17,161 nucleotides of DNA from JBAWAP01 sp049589355 (GCA_049589355.1 JBAWAP010000125.1:1-17161); one strand, 5' to 3'. Shown: positions 1 to 8,103, counted from the first letter of the stretch. Notes: generated by a model from the letters alone, not told the origin. Translations and numbers: made by a program.

Positions 1-30
1 TCCATGGCGCATCGCGCCATCCGTAGGGGG

Positions 31-119
31 CAGAAACTTGGGCGAGGTTCGTAGTAACAGCTTTAGCTGTCGTTTGGCAGCAAAGGCGACTAAAGTCGCC
101 ACTACGAACCAAGTTTCTG
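31..119. repeat. compound palindromic element (two hairpins inside a longer stem)
   Basis: The outer arms are 31-41 (CAGAAACTTGG) with 109-119 (CCAAGTTTCTG), and 46-55 (GGTTCGTAGT) with 101-110 (ACTACGAACC). All are perfect complements, with a four-base bulge on the left. Inside are two more hairpins: ACAGCT-TT-AGCTGT at 57-70 and GGCGACT-AA-AGTCGCC at 85-100. The element has no coding potential. This architecture resembles the REP/MITE-like dispersed palindromes common in Chloroflexota and other large genomes; that link is inferred, because only one copy lies in the window. Confidence 0.75.
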
Positions 120-137
120 AGTAGCGACCGTAGGGAG

Positions 138-176
138 CGAAGCAATCCCCTCCGTCACGGGCTGGGGATTGCTTCG
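138..176. repeat. inverted repeat, likely dispersed intergenic repeat
   Basis: The left arm CGAAGCAATCCCC (138-150) and right arm GGGGATTGCTTCG (164-176) are perfect 13-base complements around a 13-base spacer. The following text (to about 201) ends in a GCAATGACAAAAG-like tail. I recognise this as a type of dispersed intergenic repeat seen in many bacterial genomes; the dispersal cannot be shown from one copy. It is not followed by a T-run in the plus direction, so it is a poor terminator. Confidence 0.65.
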
Positions 177-201
177 TCGCTTCGCTTCTCGCAATGACAA
201 A

Positions 202-401
202 AGCGGTTCATTTTAGCGCCGCCAATTTGGTAAATCCTTTCTGTTTTCCCCCCAAAAAGTGTAGAACGCACCGGTGGATACGTGGCCCGTGGACGCCAAT
301 GCGACCGCCTAAAGCGCCACCATCGGTACCGACAACCACAGCCACTTACCGTCGAGGCAACAGCCGTAGTTCGTTGCACGGCGGACTCCCCCTGCCATCT
401 T
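202..401. other. non-coding stretch without recognisable features
   Basis: About 200 bases between the palindromes and the promoter at 402. Short open frames exist on both strands, but they lack ribosome binding sites, have low-complexity Arg/Pro-rich translations and show no recognisable family. I see no RNA gene or repeat here. Confidence 0.5.
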
Positions 402-430
402 TTGTCCTTGATCCCGCTATGTAGTATAAT
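402..430 (+). promoter_or_regulatory. sigma70-type promoter for the amidohydrolase gene
   Basis: A -35 box TTGTCC (402-407) and a perfect -10 box TATAAT (425-430) are separated by 17 bases. The predicted transcript would start near 437. A strong ribosome binding site, AAGGAGGT (451-458), follows five bases before the ATG at 464, giving a short leader. Confidence 0.7.
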
Positions 431-463
431 TTGGTCAGAGAATCGTGCAGAAGGAGGTCTCTC

Positions 464-1648
464 ATGCTCGAACGTGCCCGCGACTTGTACCCCCAACTCG
501 TCGAATGGCGTCGTCAGATCCACATGCACCCCGAACTTGGATTCCAGGAGGAAAAGACCGCCGCGCTGGTGGCCGAGACCCTCACGCGACTGGGACTGCA
601 CGTGCAGACCAAGGTGGGAATCACCGGCGTGGTGGGCATCCTGGGGGAGGGGCGGCCCACGGTGGCTTTGCGGGCGGATATGGACGCGTTACCCATCCAG
701 GAGGCCAATGACGTGCCCTATGCCTCGCAAACACCGGGCGTTATGCACGCTTGCGGCCACGATTTCCACGTGGCCATGCTGCTGGGCGTGGCAACACTCT
801 TGAGCGAGACCCCGCCTCCCCGTGGGCAGGTATGCTTCCTTTTTCAGCCCTTGGAGGAAGGGATTGATGTCGAGGGCAAGAGCGGCGCAATGCGCATGGT
901 GGACGATGGCGCATTGGAGGGAGTGGATGCCATATTCGGGCTGCACGTGTATGCCGATATGCCCAGCGGCACCATCGGGATCATCCCCGGTCCGGCGATG
1001 GCCGCCTCCGATGCTTTTCGGTTGACGGTGCGCGGGCGTGGCGGACATGGCGCCTACCCCCACAAGAGCGTGGACCCCATCGTCCTCGCCGCCCAGGTGA
1101 TCAATGCCATCCAGACCGTGGTCGCACGGCGCATCCCACCAATCGAGGCGGGCGTGATCACCGTCGGCTCCATCCACGCCGGCACCAGAGGCAACATCAT
1201 CCCCGAAGAAGCCGCCATGACCGGCACCATTCGCAGCTTCAAGCCCCCCATCCGCGAGCAACTCTTTGCCGAATTGGAGCGGGCAGCGCAGGTGGCACGG
1301 ACGCTGGGTGGTGATTTCGAACTCCGGATCGAGCCTTGCTACCCGGTTACGGTCAACGATCCTCAGATGGCCGCCCTGGTGCGTGAAATCGCCACTACGG
1401 TAGTCGGTGCCGACAAAGTGTCTCAACCTCAGCCCGAGATGGGCGCGGAGGATTTTGGCGTGTACCTGAAGCACGTGCCGGGCTGCTACTTCCGGCTAGG
1501 GGCAGCTATCCCCGGCGAGGACACGCCCCGACTACACCATAACCCCCGTTTCGATGCCCACGAGGAGGTTCTGCCGCTGGGCGTCACCATGCTGGCGACG
1601 GTGGCCCAGTACTACCTGGAGCGGGCACCGGTGGCCGGGGAGGGGTAA
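464..1648 (+). CDS. M20 family metallo-amidohydrolase (M20D, hippurate/IAA-amino-acid hydrolase type)
   Basis: A 394-residue cytoplasmic zinc amidohydrolase, expected to remove N-acyl groups from amino acids or open related amide bonds. Exact substrates cannot be read from sequence. Family landmarks occur in order: RADMDALP (70-77), HACGHDFH (95-102, with Cys97 and His99 as metal ligands), FQPLEEG (127-133, with the paired glutamates of the active site), GLHV (159-162), the dimerisation-domain stretch GGHGAYPH, then GTRGNIIP, MGAEDFG and a C-terminal LHHNPRFD. Length is normal for the family. The usual QPAEEG reads QPLEEG here, a mild change. I start it at ATG 464 because AAGGAGGT lies five bases upstream; the frame is open 33 bases further back but has no ribosome site there. 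It has its own promoter at 402-430 and is followed 54 bases later by the cinA-like gene, which may be cotranscribed. Confidence 0.93.
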   Translation: MLERARDLYPQLVEWRRQIHMHPELGFQEEKTAALVAETLTRLGLHVQTKVGITGVVGILGEGRPTVALRADMDALPIQEANDVPYASQTPGVMHACGHDFHVAMLLGVATLLSETPPPRGQVCFLFQPLEEGIDVEGKSGAMRMVDDGALEGVDAIFGLHVYADMPSGTIGIIPGPAMAASDAFRLTVRGRGGHGAYPHKSVDPIVLAAQVINAIQTVVARRIPPIEAGVITVGSIHAGTRGNIIPEEAAMTGTIRSFKPPIREQLFAELERAAQVARTLGGDFELRIEPCYPVTVNDPQMAALVREIATTVVGADKVSQPQPEMGAEDFGVYLKHVPGCYFRLGAAIPGEDTPRLHHNPRFDAHEEVLPLGVTMLATVAQYYLERAPVAGEG

Positions 1649-1702
1649 CGAGGCTCTCCCTCGTTACTTCGTACTCATTGACTCAGGATGGAAGAGTGAG
1701 CC

Positions 1703-2929
1703 ATGCAAGCAGAGATCATCTCCATTGGAACAGAATTGTTGCTGGGTGCCATCGTGGACACCAACGCGGCCTACATCTCCCGGCGGCTGGCCGAGATTGG
1801 CATTGACCTGTATCATCGCCTGACGGTGGGGGACAACGAGGGGCGCATCGCCCGCTGCATCGAAGAGGCTCTGGAAAGGGCGGACGTGGTGATCTGCACC
1901 GGCGGGCTGGGCCCCACGGTGGACGACGTCACCCGGCAGGCCGTAGCGCGGGCCACGGGCCGGGAGCTGGTGCTGGACGAGGAGATGCTGGGCTGGATCG
2001 AGGAGCGCTTTCGTGGCTGGGGCCATCCCATGAGCGAGAACAACCGTCGCCAAGCGTTCAAGCCCGAGGGCGCTGTCGCTATCGAGAATCCGGTGGGCAC
2101 GGCGCCCATCTTCGTCGTCCAGGACGAGCGGGGCGACGTGATCGTGCTGCCCGGCGTGCCCCACGAGATGGAGTATCTGATGGAGCACGAGGTGATTCCC
2201 TACCTTAAGGGCAAGCTGGGCCACCAGGAGGTGATCAAGACCAAAGTGCTGCGCACGGTGGGTATTGGAGAGTCGCAGGTGGACGCGCGCATCGGGGATC
2301 TGATGGAGAGCGCCAATCCCACCGTGGGGCTGGCTGCCCATCCGGGCCAGACCGACGTGCGTATCGTGGCCAAAGCGGCCAGCGAGGAGGAAGCGGACCG
2401 GCTTATCGCGGAGATGGAGAGGCGGGTGCGTGAGCGGCTGGGGGAGGTGATTTACGGCGTGGGGGAGGAAACAGTTGCGGAGGTGGTGACCAGGATGCTC
2501 GCCGAGCGGGAGTTGACGCTGGGCACCGTGGAGTGTGGGGTAGATGGCATCGTCAGCCGTCACATCTTTGACACGCCGGATGGCCCCGCTGTGCTGGGAA
2601 ACTGCCTGATCGTTGACGAAGTGGAGGAGGCCATTGGTCTCTTGGGTTTGTCTCGATCTCAGTTCAGGAAGGAAGGCGATTTCTCGACCAAGGCAGCCCA
2701 GGCAGCGGCGCGGGAGGGACGCGCCTTTCTGGGGGTGGACCTCTGCCTGGCGGTATGGGTGCGAGCGCCAATCGCCGACGATCCAGCAGAGCGGCAGCCT
2801 ATGCACATCGCCCTCGATACTGGAAAGGAGGTAATCGTCCGGACCTTCCAGTACGGGGGGCACAGCGAGCGAGCTACGGGCTGGCTGGTGAACCGGGCAT
2901 TGGATATGGTGCGGCGGGCGCTGATGTAG
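1703..2929 (+). CDS. cinA: CinA family protein with degenerate C-terminal deamidase-like domain
   Basis: A 408-residue two-domain protein. The N-terminal half is a MoCF/COG1058 domain: IGTELLLG (8-15), TGGLGPTVDDVT (66-77) and LPGVPHEMEYL (149-159) are textbook motifs of the competence/damage-inducible CinA family, whose N-domain acts in nucleotide pyrophosphate chemistry in characterised members. The C-terminal half (from about 255) should contain an ESCTGG motif with the catalytic Ser of NMN deamidase. Here the matching position reads VECGVDG (277-283), so the serine and the glycine pair are gone, and the rest aligns poorly with the usual domain. Deamidase activity is therefore unlikely. 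The ribosome site is weak (GAGTGAG just before ATG 1703). It shares strand with the amidohydrolase upstream. The name is given by family; the function of this diverged form is unknown. Confidence 0.85.
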   Translation: MQAEIISIGTELLLGAIVDTNAAYISRRLAEIGIDLYHRLTVGDNEGRIARCIEEALERADVVICTGGLGPTVDDVTRQAVARATGRELVLDEEMLGWIEERFRGWGHPMSENNRRQAFKPEGAVAIENPVGTAPIFVVQDERGDVIVLPGVPHEMEYLMEHEVIPYLKGKLGHQEVIKTKVLRTVGIGESQVDARIGDLMESANPTVGLAAHPGQTDVRIVAKAASEEEADRLIAEMERRVRERLGEVIYGVGEETVAEVVTRMLAERELTLGTVECGVDGIVSRHIFDTPDGPAVLGNCLIVDEVEEAIGLLGLSRSQFRKEGDFSTKAAQAAAREGRAFLGVDLCLAVWVRAPIADDPAERQPMHIALDTGKEVIVRTFQYGGHSERATGWLVNRALDMVRRALM

Positions 2930-2965
2930 CAGATGCTTCGATGACACCTTGGGTTTAGCGTGAGA

Positions 2966-2994
2966 TTGCCAAGTTTGTTGCGATACGGTATAAT
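2966..2994 (+). promoter_or_regulatory. sigma70-type promoter ahead of the MNT/HEPN cluster
   Basis: TTGCCA (2966-2971) and TATAAT (2989-2994) are separated by exactly 17 bases. It lies just after the cinA-like gene and 130 bases before the nucleotidyltransferase start. It is the only well-formed promoter I see ahead of the long plus-strand cluster. Confidence 0.7.
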
Positions 2995-3124
2995 TCAGGC
3001 GAGAGTGAGCCGCCGGGCGGGTGGGTGAACCGCCTATAGTCAACATGGGGAAGAGCAGGTGGCGGTGAAGAGCATGGATGTATTGGATGAGACGTAGAAT
3101 GGAGTGATAGAGGAGTGAAGGGCT
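2995..3124 (+). other. 5' leader of the MNT/HEPN operon
   Basis: About 125 bases between the predicted transcription start (near 3001) and ATG 3125. It is purine-rich and G-rich. It holds a weak GGCGG...CCGCC hairpin (3016-3034) and a seven-codon open frame (3074-3097) with no clear ribosome site. I recognise no riboswitch class. The ribosome site of the next gene is GAGGAG/GGAG near 3110-3115. Confidence 0.4.
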
Positions 3125-3472
3125 ATGACCAATTCGACTCCCATCGCCGTTATACAGTTGACCGAGGAATTGCTTGGGGAGCTCAGGAAGCGCATTGTAG
3201 ATACTTTTGCTCCGGAACGAGTGATCCTCTTCGGTTCTTACGCAGAAAGACGAGCCACAGCCGATAGCGACCTCGACCTGCTAGTCGTCACTGAGCGGCC
3301 CTTGAGCCGTAAGGAACGGCTCGAACAGACGCGGGGTCTGTTTCGAGATACGCCGCTACCCATTCAAGTGATCACCATTTCGCGACAGGAGTTTGAGGAG
3401 ACCCGGGACGTGATCGGCGGCATCGCCTATCCTGCTGCGAAATACGGAAAGGTCATCTATGAGAAGTCGTGA
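3125..3472 (+). CDS. MNT-type minimal nucleotidyltransferase (antitoxin-like)
   Basis: A 115-residue DNA polymerase beta superfamily nucleotidyltransferase. The active-site signature GS-X10-DxD is present as Gly37-Ser38 and Asp49-x-Asp51 within GSYAERRATADSDLDLL, so the enzyme should be catalytic. In characterised MntA/HepT pairs the MNT protein transfers nucleotides onto the HEPN partner and so neutralises it; the same role is inferred here. The gene overlaps the HEPN gene by 14 bases, the hallmark arrangement of such pairs, although here the MNT gene comes first. The ribosome site GGAG lies about nine bases before the ATG. The promoter at 2966-2994 is the likely driver. Confidence 0.9.
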   Translation: MTNSTPIAVIQLTEELLGELRKRIVDTFAPERVILFGSYAERRATADSDLDLLVVTERPLSRKERLEQTRGLFRDTPLPIQVITISRQEFEETRDVIGGIAYPAAKYGKVIYEKS

Positions 3473-3881
3473 AGCGGTGATCCGAGACTTCGTACACGAG
3501 TGGCTCAGCAAGGCGGAAGCAGACCTTACCGCTGCCGAGGTCCTCGCAGCGGCTGAGACACACGACTATTTCACCTGTGCTTTCCACTGCCAGCAGGCTG
3601 CCGAGAAGTTCCTCAAGGCGTACCTGGTCTGCCATCAGATCGAGTTTCGCAAAACACACGACCTGGATCAGTTCTTGGGGTTGGCGAGTCAGTCAGAGCC
3701 TGCGTTGCAGGAGGAGTTGGATTCTTGTGGTTGGCTGTCCCCCTTTGGTGTGGAGTTCCGATATCCCGGAGACCAGCCGGAAGTAGACTGGACCACGGCG
3801 CAGAACGCACTGACCGAGGCAAAGCAGGTTAGACAGGTGGTCATGGAACATCTGGCGTCGTATCTGGGTGGTGAAGTATGA
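3459..3881 (+). CDS. HEPN domain protein (toxin-like partner of the MNT protein)
   Basis: A 140-residue all-helical HEPN protein of the PF05168 type. Landmarks are EWLSKAEADLTAAEVL (14-29), CAFHCQQAAEKFLKAYL (40-56) and RKTHDLDQFL (64-73). HEPN toxins use an Rx4-6H RNase motif. This protein has Arg64-Lys-Thr-His67 in the usual THDL position and an Arg125-x5-His131 near the C-terminus, but neither is convincingly the canonical motif, so RNase activity is uncertain. It starts inside the MNT gene (ATG 3459, ribosome site GGAAAGG at 3446-3452), and its TGA overlaps the ATG of the next small gene. Together with the upstream gene it forms a toxin-antitoxin-type module. Confidence 0.88.
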   Translation: MRSREAVIRDFVHEWLSKAEADLTAAEVLAAAETHDYFTCAFHCQQAAEKFLKAYLVCHQIEFRKTHDLDQFLGLASQSEPALQEELDSCGWLSPFGVEFRYPGDQPEVDWTTAQNALTEAKQVRQVVMEHLASYLGGEV

Positions 3882-4012
3882 GCAGGCTCACATTTCAACA
3901 ATGCCTCAGGGCCAACTTTACCACCCAGCGTCCCGAACCTGACGACCCAACCTTGCGCTACGGCGGCGCTGGCCGCAGCGAAGAGGTAAACTGGTACTCA
4001 GGAAGCTGCTGA
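3878..4012 (+). CDS. small hypothetical protein, 44 residues, coupled to the HEPN gene
   Basis: An open frame starting at ATG 3878, which overlaps the HEPN stop codon as ATGA and ends three bases before the ATG of the DUF3800 gene. Such spacing on both sides is typical of translationally coupled operon genes. The protein is polar, begins MSRLTFQQCL, has a Pro/Asp/Arg-rich middle and ends VNWYSGSC. I do not recognise a family. A 57-base part (3929-3985) resembles 9116-9172 after the druA-like gene (35 of 57 bases, ungapped). It may be the 5' remnant of a longer gene cut by insertion of the following cassette, or a genuine small antitoxin or immunity peptide. Confidence 0.45.
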   Translation: MSRLTFQQCLRANFTTQRPEPDDPTLRYGGAGRSEEVNWYSGSC

Positions 4013-4015
4013 TCA

Positions 4016-5044
4016 ATGTACCAACCCAAGCTCTTAGACATCCCAGCGGATCCTATCCCTTACAACATCTACCACGACGAAAGCGGCACCTACAAACAAG
4101 GGCGCTGGTTTATAGTGGGTTTACTCTTTGTTTCGGAGCGTAAAGAAGCAGAGGTAGTAACAATTCTGCGTAATGCCCGCGACGGCTATGACGGCGAAAT
4201 CCATTTCAGCGACCTGCCTAAAAGTTGGGGAGGGGAGTGGAATAAGAAAGCCGTTGTCGCTCGGAACTGGCTATCGCTCTACCAACACCACTTGGCTGAC
4301 ACATGCTATTTTACAGCTTTGGCAGTGGACACGCGCTCACCGGCCTATGAGCATCGGCGCTTCTCTGAGCGCTTCCACGCCTACAATCGTTTTAGCGCTA
4401 TGGCTTTGCTCTCTGGCGTGGCCTGGCACTTATCTAAGCACGAGAAAGTGATTATCCAAATCTACTCCGATGACAAATGTCGTCGTGGACAAGGCAGATT
4501 GGATCTTAGGGCTGACAACTTTGCTGAATATGTACCCTGGCGATTGATTAAGGATGTCGAGGAACGACGAGCTCACCAACCAGACAAGTATCCAGAAATC
4601 ATATCACAAGATCCTGTCATCTGCATAAGTTCCAATGCTGTGTATGAGCCGCCTGGTTTTCGTAACAAGTGCGAATTGATACAGTTGACAGATGTACTGC
4701 TGGGCAGCGTAGCTCAGGCTATCCGAGCCAGCTCCACTTGGCCTACGAAGCGCGACCTAGCAGCGATGGTGGCGGATTGGATAAAGGATACTTGCAAGGA
4801 ACCATGGAAGCAGCAATACAGACTCCATCGCAAGTTCAACGTCTGGTACTTTCCAGATAGAAAAGGTGGAGCCTACAACGATGGTCCATTGGCAATTGTG
4901 CCTCGGTGCCAGATGAGTTTGGAGCAAGGAACCTGGCAGGATGGAAACCAACCTCAAACTAAGGCTCGCTTGGCACTGTCCAACCTGTCCTACGCCACTA
5001 AACCACCCTCACCGCCCAGCCCCCAGAATGTGAACAGGGCTTAG
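4016..5044 (+). CDS. DUF3800 domain protein (RNase H-like fold)
   Basis: A 342-residue DUF3800 protein. The family signature starts with YHDESGTY (18-25), followed by the EIHFSDL motif, an IYSDDK strand whose acidic pair would help bind metal, and the C-terminal QLTDVLLGSVAQA stretch. DUF3800 proteins are predicted RNase H-like nucleases or transposase-like enzymes and are frequently found in defence islands. No activity is shown for this one. The C-terminal tail is Pro/Asn-rich and probably disordered. It follows the small gene by three bases and precedes the nurA-like gene by 18 bases, so it belongs to the same operon. It is more A+T-rich than the left flank. Confidence 0.8.
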   Translation: MYQPKLLDIPADPIPYNIYHDESGTYKQGRWFIVGLLFVSERKEAEVVTILRNARDGYDGEIHFSDLPKSWGGEWNKKAVVARNWLSLYQHHLADTCYFTALAVDTRSPAYEHRRFSERFHAYNRFSAMALLSGVAWHLSKHEKVIIQIYSDDKCRRGQGRLDLRADNFAEYVPWRLIKDVEERRAHQPDKYPEIISQDPVICISSNAVYEPPGFRNKCELIQLTDVLLGSVAQAIRASSTWPTKRDLAAMVADWIKDTCKEPWKQQYRLHRKFNVWYFPDRKGGAYNDGPLAIVPRCQMSLEQGTWQDGNQPQTKARLALSNLSYATKPPSPPSPQNVNRA

Positions 5045-5062
5045 AGTATGGGAGTGTAGTCT

Positions 5063-6037
5063 ATGGTTTCTAAATTCTCGATTCCTCCAGAAGAACTTGG
5101 ATCGCTACGAACGGCCCGGCAGAAGCGCATTCAAGCCTTGAAAGAGCGTGCTGCAAAAATTCAACTTTCACGTCTCCCGCCAGGCCAAGCTTATAAGGCA
5201 ATAGCAATCTCGGTGGACGCAAGTAATGTCCCCATTGAGTTGGATGTGTTCGATGGAATGCTCGTTAGATGTGCGGATTCCGATGGTGGAGAGCATTTCC
5301 AACGCATCGTGCTCACGGATGCGCCTGAGCAGAATATCGAGTTGCTTTTTGATACGTTCTTCGAATCAACACCTGTACTCCAGTCGCTTTTAAAAGCAAT
5401 GCAAGCGATTAGTTGGCGCGATTTTATGCCAGCATTTGGTCGAATGAGTCCTGATCGCTTTATCAGCGAGATGCTTGAATGGGGCACCTTGGTCAAACTG
5501 GCTTCAGAATCAACTAGAACCATATTGCTAAAAGACGGTTTACTCCGCACAAAGTTCATCAAACCTCAGCCTGACTGCTTGGAAAATCTGAGGGCGTTCT
5601 TGGCTAGGAATTGTGAGCAAAATAGCAACTTCATTGCGGGAATAGCCAAGACGAGCAAAGTCTTCGAACATTCCAAGTTGCTTCTCACCTTCGTGAATGG
5701 ATATTCATCACGTCAAGCTTTCTATCTCCAGGTTCCCCAAGATTTGCTCGAAGAATCCTATGGGTGGAGATACATTGCGGAAGATGTCAAATGGGGAGAG
5801 CTATTTTTTGTCCGGTTGATGCCACACCCGCACGCGAGAGTCATGACAATCGAAGTGCCAACTTTCCTAGAAGACAAACTCGATGATGTCTTGAGAATTC
5901 TAGCCGCTCTTCCGCTTAGAAGCTTGCCGGATCGCTTCCGAGGTCTTCCAGATCCGCTTGCACGAGCACATGAAAACGCTACTTTACGCCTCAGTGTAGG
6001 CACAGCTATCGCAAGGGAGGTAATGCGAAATGAGTAG
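5063..6037 (+). CDS. nurA: NurA-like nuclease
   Basis: A 324-residue protein with the motif order of the NurA nuclease family: a first-strand aspartate in AISVDAS (48-54), an acidic position in SEMLEWGTL (135-143), LLKDGLLR (155-162) with Asp158, GIAKTSK (193-199) with Lys196, and the C-terminal DPLARAHENA (297-306) with His303. NurA is a manganese-dependent 5'-3' DNA exonuclease and endonuclease that works inside the HerA hexamer. In archaea the pair resects DNA ends, and in bacteria such pairs are often antiviral. The next gene is a HerA-like ATPase whose ATG lies within the last codons of this gene (8-base overlap), which strongly supports the assignment. The usual VDGS reads VDAS. Length matches the family. 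The gene is A+T-rich relative to the flanks. Confidence 0.82.
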   Translation: MVSKFSIPPEELGSLRTARQKRIQALKERAAKIQLSRLPPGQAYKAIAISVDASNVPIELDVFDGMLVRCADSDGGEHFQRIVLTDAPEQNIELLFDTFFESTPVLQSLLKAMQAISWRDFMPAFGRMSPDRFISEMLEWGTLVKLASESTRTILLKDGLLRTKFIKPQPDCLENLRAFLARNCEQNSNFIAGIAKTSKVFEHSKLLLTFVNGYSSRQAFYLQVPQDLLEESYGWRYIAEDVKWGELFFVRLMPHPHARVMTIEVPTFLEDKLDDVLRILAALPLRSLPDRFRGLPDPLARAHENATLRLSVGTAIAREVMRNE

Positions 6038-8021
6038 ATTTCAAGGACAGCATATCGGCTATATCGTCGGGACAGAAAAGGATTTCCACACGGTGGTATA
6101 TCGGCTTCCTCATGGAGAGTTGGAAAAAGCGCCTCGGATCGGAGACTTGGCTCGAATTGAGGATCGAGACACAAACCGACAATGGCTTGCAAGAGTAGAA
6201 GGTGAAACGCATGTCTCGATTGACCTTAGGGAGAACGAGATACGAGATGCTATCGCACGTGGCCAGTATCTTGAGACCGAGCTTGATGAGCACGAGAAGG
6301 CAATGTATCTCGGTCACGACTTCACCATTCGAGTTTTGGGTGAGTTAACCAAAGAAAACCCTCCCGAGTTCCGCCCCATTGTGCGTAACCTGCCTGCCCG
6401 AGGTTCCAGACTGTATCACCTCGAACCCAAGAGTCTGAAACAATTGGTGACGCTGGATGACGAAGGGCCAGTAGTTGGGTACTATGCCATAGGTGATGAG
6501 GTGCATGACCGATCACCTGATGATTTGCCTATACGGTTTGATGTGAAGCGGTTCATATCCCGTAAGACCGCTATCTTTGGAGTCACTGGGTTTGGCAAGT
6601 CAAATTTGATGAAAGTTATCCTCGCTTACCTTGCTGTCCTCACCAGTGAAGAGCCTACAGTGGGTAAATTGGTATTTGACTTAGAAGGAGAATACGCCTT
6701 TAGTACGGAACAGGGAATAGGTTTAGCTGACATCCCTGCCGTTAGCGAAAACTTAGTGGTGTTCACGAACTCAGCGAGAGCTCGGGATAAAGAATACTTG
6801 AATGTATACGCAGGTCCGGCAAAGCTTAATCTGCAGGATATCCACCCCGCTAGAGCTGTCTCTATCCTATTTCCGGAATGGAGACAAAAGAGCGTCTATG
6901 TCGATTTGCTTAGAAGCACTACAATGGAAAGGTGGCAAGAAGCTATAGAACTCGTTGCTGAAAAGAAAAGAGCAACGCCGATCGAGGAGTTGGCAGAGAA
7001 GTTAGGCTTAGATGCCGAAAAGGATGAACCCTCTCTGGATGCAATGGTACGGGCGTTAGATCCTCTAATTAGGCGAGTGCATGAGCCAGCTTCAACGCTG
7101 ATGATTGAAGTATACCAGGCCCTCCAACTTGGGGCCACGGTTATCGTTGATCTATCACAGATGCGCCTTGCCAGTGCTTTCAACACGATGTCTTTGATCG
7201 TGGACGATCTGTTTGAGGGGAACCAAGAAGCCTTTGTCGGTGGAGCAAAGGTCCCTGAGATAGTCGTGTTTATTGAGGAAGCACAAAATCTGCTTTCACA
7301 AAAGCAGGTCAATGAGGATACTCCTATAGTTCGCTTGGCAAAGGAAGGACGAAAATATAACTTAGGACTGACATACGTCACGCAACAGCCTGGAGCTATT
7401 GCAGAGGAGATATTAAGTCAAACTAACAACTTCTTTGTTATGCATCTTCTTTCTAAGGGCGATATCAAAGCACTTACTGATGTCAATCCACATTACGGAG
7501 GTGTTATAAGAGATTTTATCCAGACCGAGAGCCTGCTAGGACACGCCTATCTTTACTCTTCGGTTCCGAATATGCCGATTCAATCCTACGTTTTCGGTGC
7601 CAAAGCCGTTGAGTTCGATAAGATTGGTGATCATTTACAAAAACCTAAGGGCTACAGAGCTTATTATCAAAGAAGGTTAGAATACATAGAAGCCATAGCC
7701 GAAAAGCTGGAGCCGCTTGTGACCGCTCCCCCGGATGAGTCGGATGAGGAATATGATTACTTCAAGTGGTGGGAGATAGCGAAAAAGGTTGGGCAGCAAT
7801 TGCCTGAGGACTGGCCTGTATATATTCCAACCATGGCAGGCTTTCTTGCTGATTCGTGGACGAAAGCAGCTCTGGAGAAGTTAGAGCTCCCGTTTGAGAA
7901 GCAAAAAAGATATGACAACACAAAAGGGAAAGAGTATTGGTATCTTGCCTTCCCCAAACCTAAGAAGAAGCAAGTCATCCATGATGAAGCGGATGTAGAT
8001 GTAGATGAAGTTCCTTTCTAA
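6030..8021 (+). CDS. herA: HerA-like hexameric DNA-translocating ATPase
   Basis: A 663-residue FtsK/HerA superfamily ATPase. The N-terminal 110 residues form a HAS-barrel-like region (starting GQHIGYIVGTEKDF). The Walker A loop is GVTGFGKS (184-191), followed by FDLEGEY (216-222). Walker B is IVVFIEEAQN (411-420), and the family-specific EGRKYNLGLTYVTQQP (439-454) and FVMHLLSKGDIKAL (469-482) follow. HerA forms a hexameric pump that threads DNA and activates NurA. The C-terminal 120 or so residues extend beyond a minimal HerA and end in an acidic tail (DEADVDVDEV); this may be a partner-docking region. The ribosome site AAGGGAGGT lies inside nurA, just before ATG 6030. It is the most A+T-rich long gene in the window, which suggests transfer from another genome. 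Confidence 0.92.
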   Translation: MSRFQGQHIGYIVGTEKDFHTVVYRLPHGELEKAPRIGDLARIEDRDTNRQWLARVEGETHVSIDLRENEIRDAIARGQYLETELDEHEKAMYLGHDFTIRVLGELTKENPPEFRPIVRNLPARGSRLYHLEPKSLKQLVTLDDEGPVVGYYAIGDEVHDRSPDDLPIRFDVKRFISRKTAIFGVTGFGKSNLMKVILAYLAVLTSEEPTVGKLVFDLEGEYAFSTEQGIGLADIPAVSENLVVFTNSARARDKEYLNVYAGPAKLNLQDIHPARAVSILFPEWRQKSVYVDLLRSTTMERWQEAIELVAEKKRATPIEELAEKLGLDAEKDEPSLDAMVRALDPLIRRVHEPASTLMIEVYQALQLGATVIVDLSQMRLASAFNTMSLIVDDLFEGNQEAFVGGAKVPEIVVFIEEAQNLLSQKQVNEDTPIVRLAKEGRKYNLGLTYVTQQPGAIAEEILSQTNNFFVMHLLSKGDIKALTDVNPHYGGVIRDFIQTESLLGHAYLYSSVPNMPIQSYVFGAKAVEFDKIGDHLQKPKGYRAYYQRRLEYIEAIAEKLEPLVTAPPDESDEEYDYFKWWEIAKKVGQQLPEDWPVYIPTMAGFLADSWTKAALEKLELPFEKQKRYDNTKGKEYWYLAFPKPKKKQVIHDEADVDVDEVPF

Positions 8022-8103
8022 CTCGATGTAGAAAGAAGCTTTGTCCAGGGATATTTTTCCACTTGCTTGCTCGTACCATTTTATAGGTTGACAGACATAG
8101 AAA

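Noticed and set aside
194..424. Short plus-strand open frame before the first promoter
   Set aside because: No ribosome site, an Arg/Pro-rich translation, and it ends at the -10 box of the amidohydrolase promoter.
431..463. Earlier start for the amidohydrolase
   Set aside because: The extra codons overlap the predicted transcription start and the ribosome site itself.
1664..3046. Long open frame on the minus strand opposite the cinA-like gene
   Set aside because: It is a mirror of the GC-rich plus-strand codons, His/Pro/Arg-rich with no family motifs, and the plus strand holds a clear CinA protein.
2995..3124. Possible riboswitch in the leader of the MNT gene
   Set aside because: Only a weak five-base stem is visible and no known riboswitch core can be matched.
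3582..3854. Canonical HEPN Rx4-6H RNase motif
   Set aside because: Arg64-x2-His67 is too short and Arg125-x5-His131 lies at an unusual position, so catalytic status is left open.
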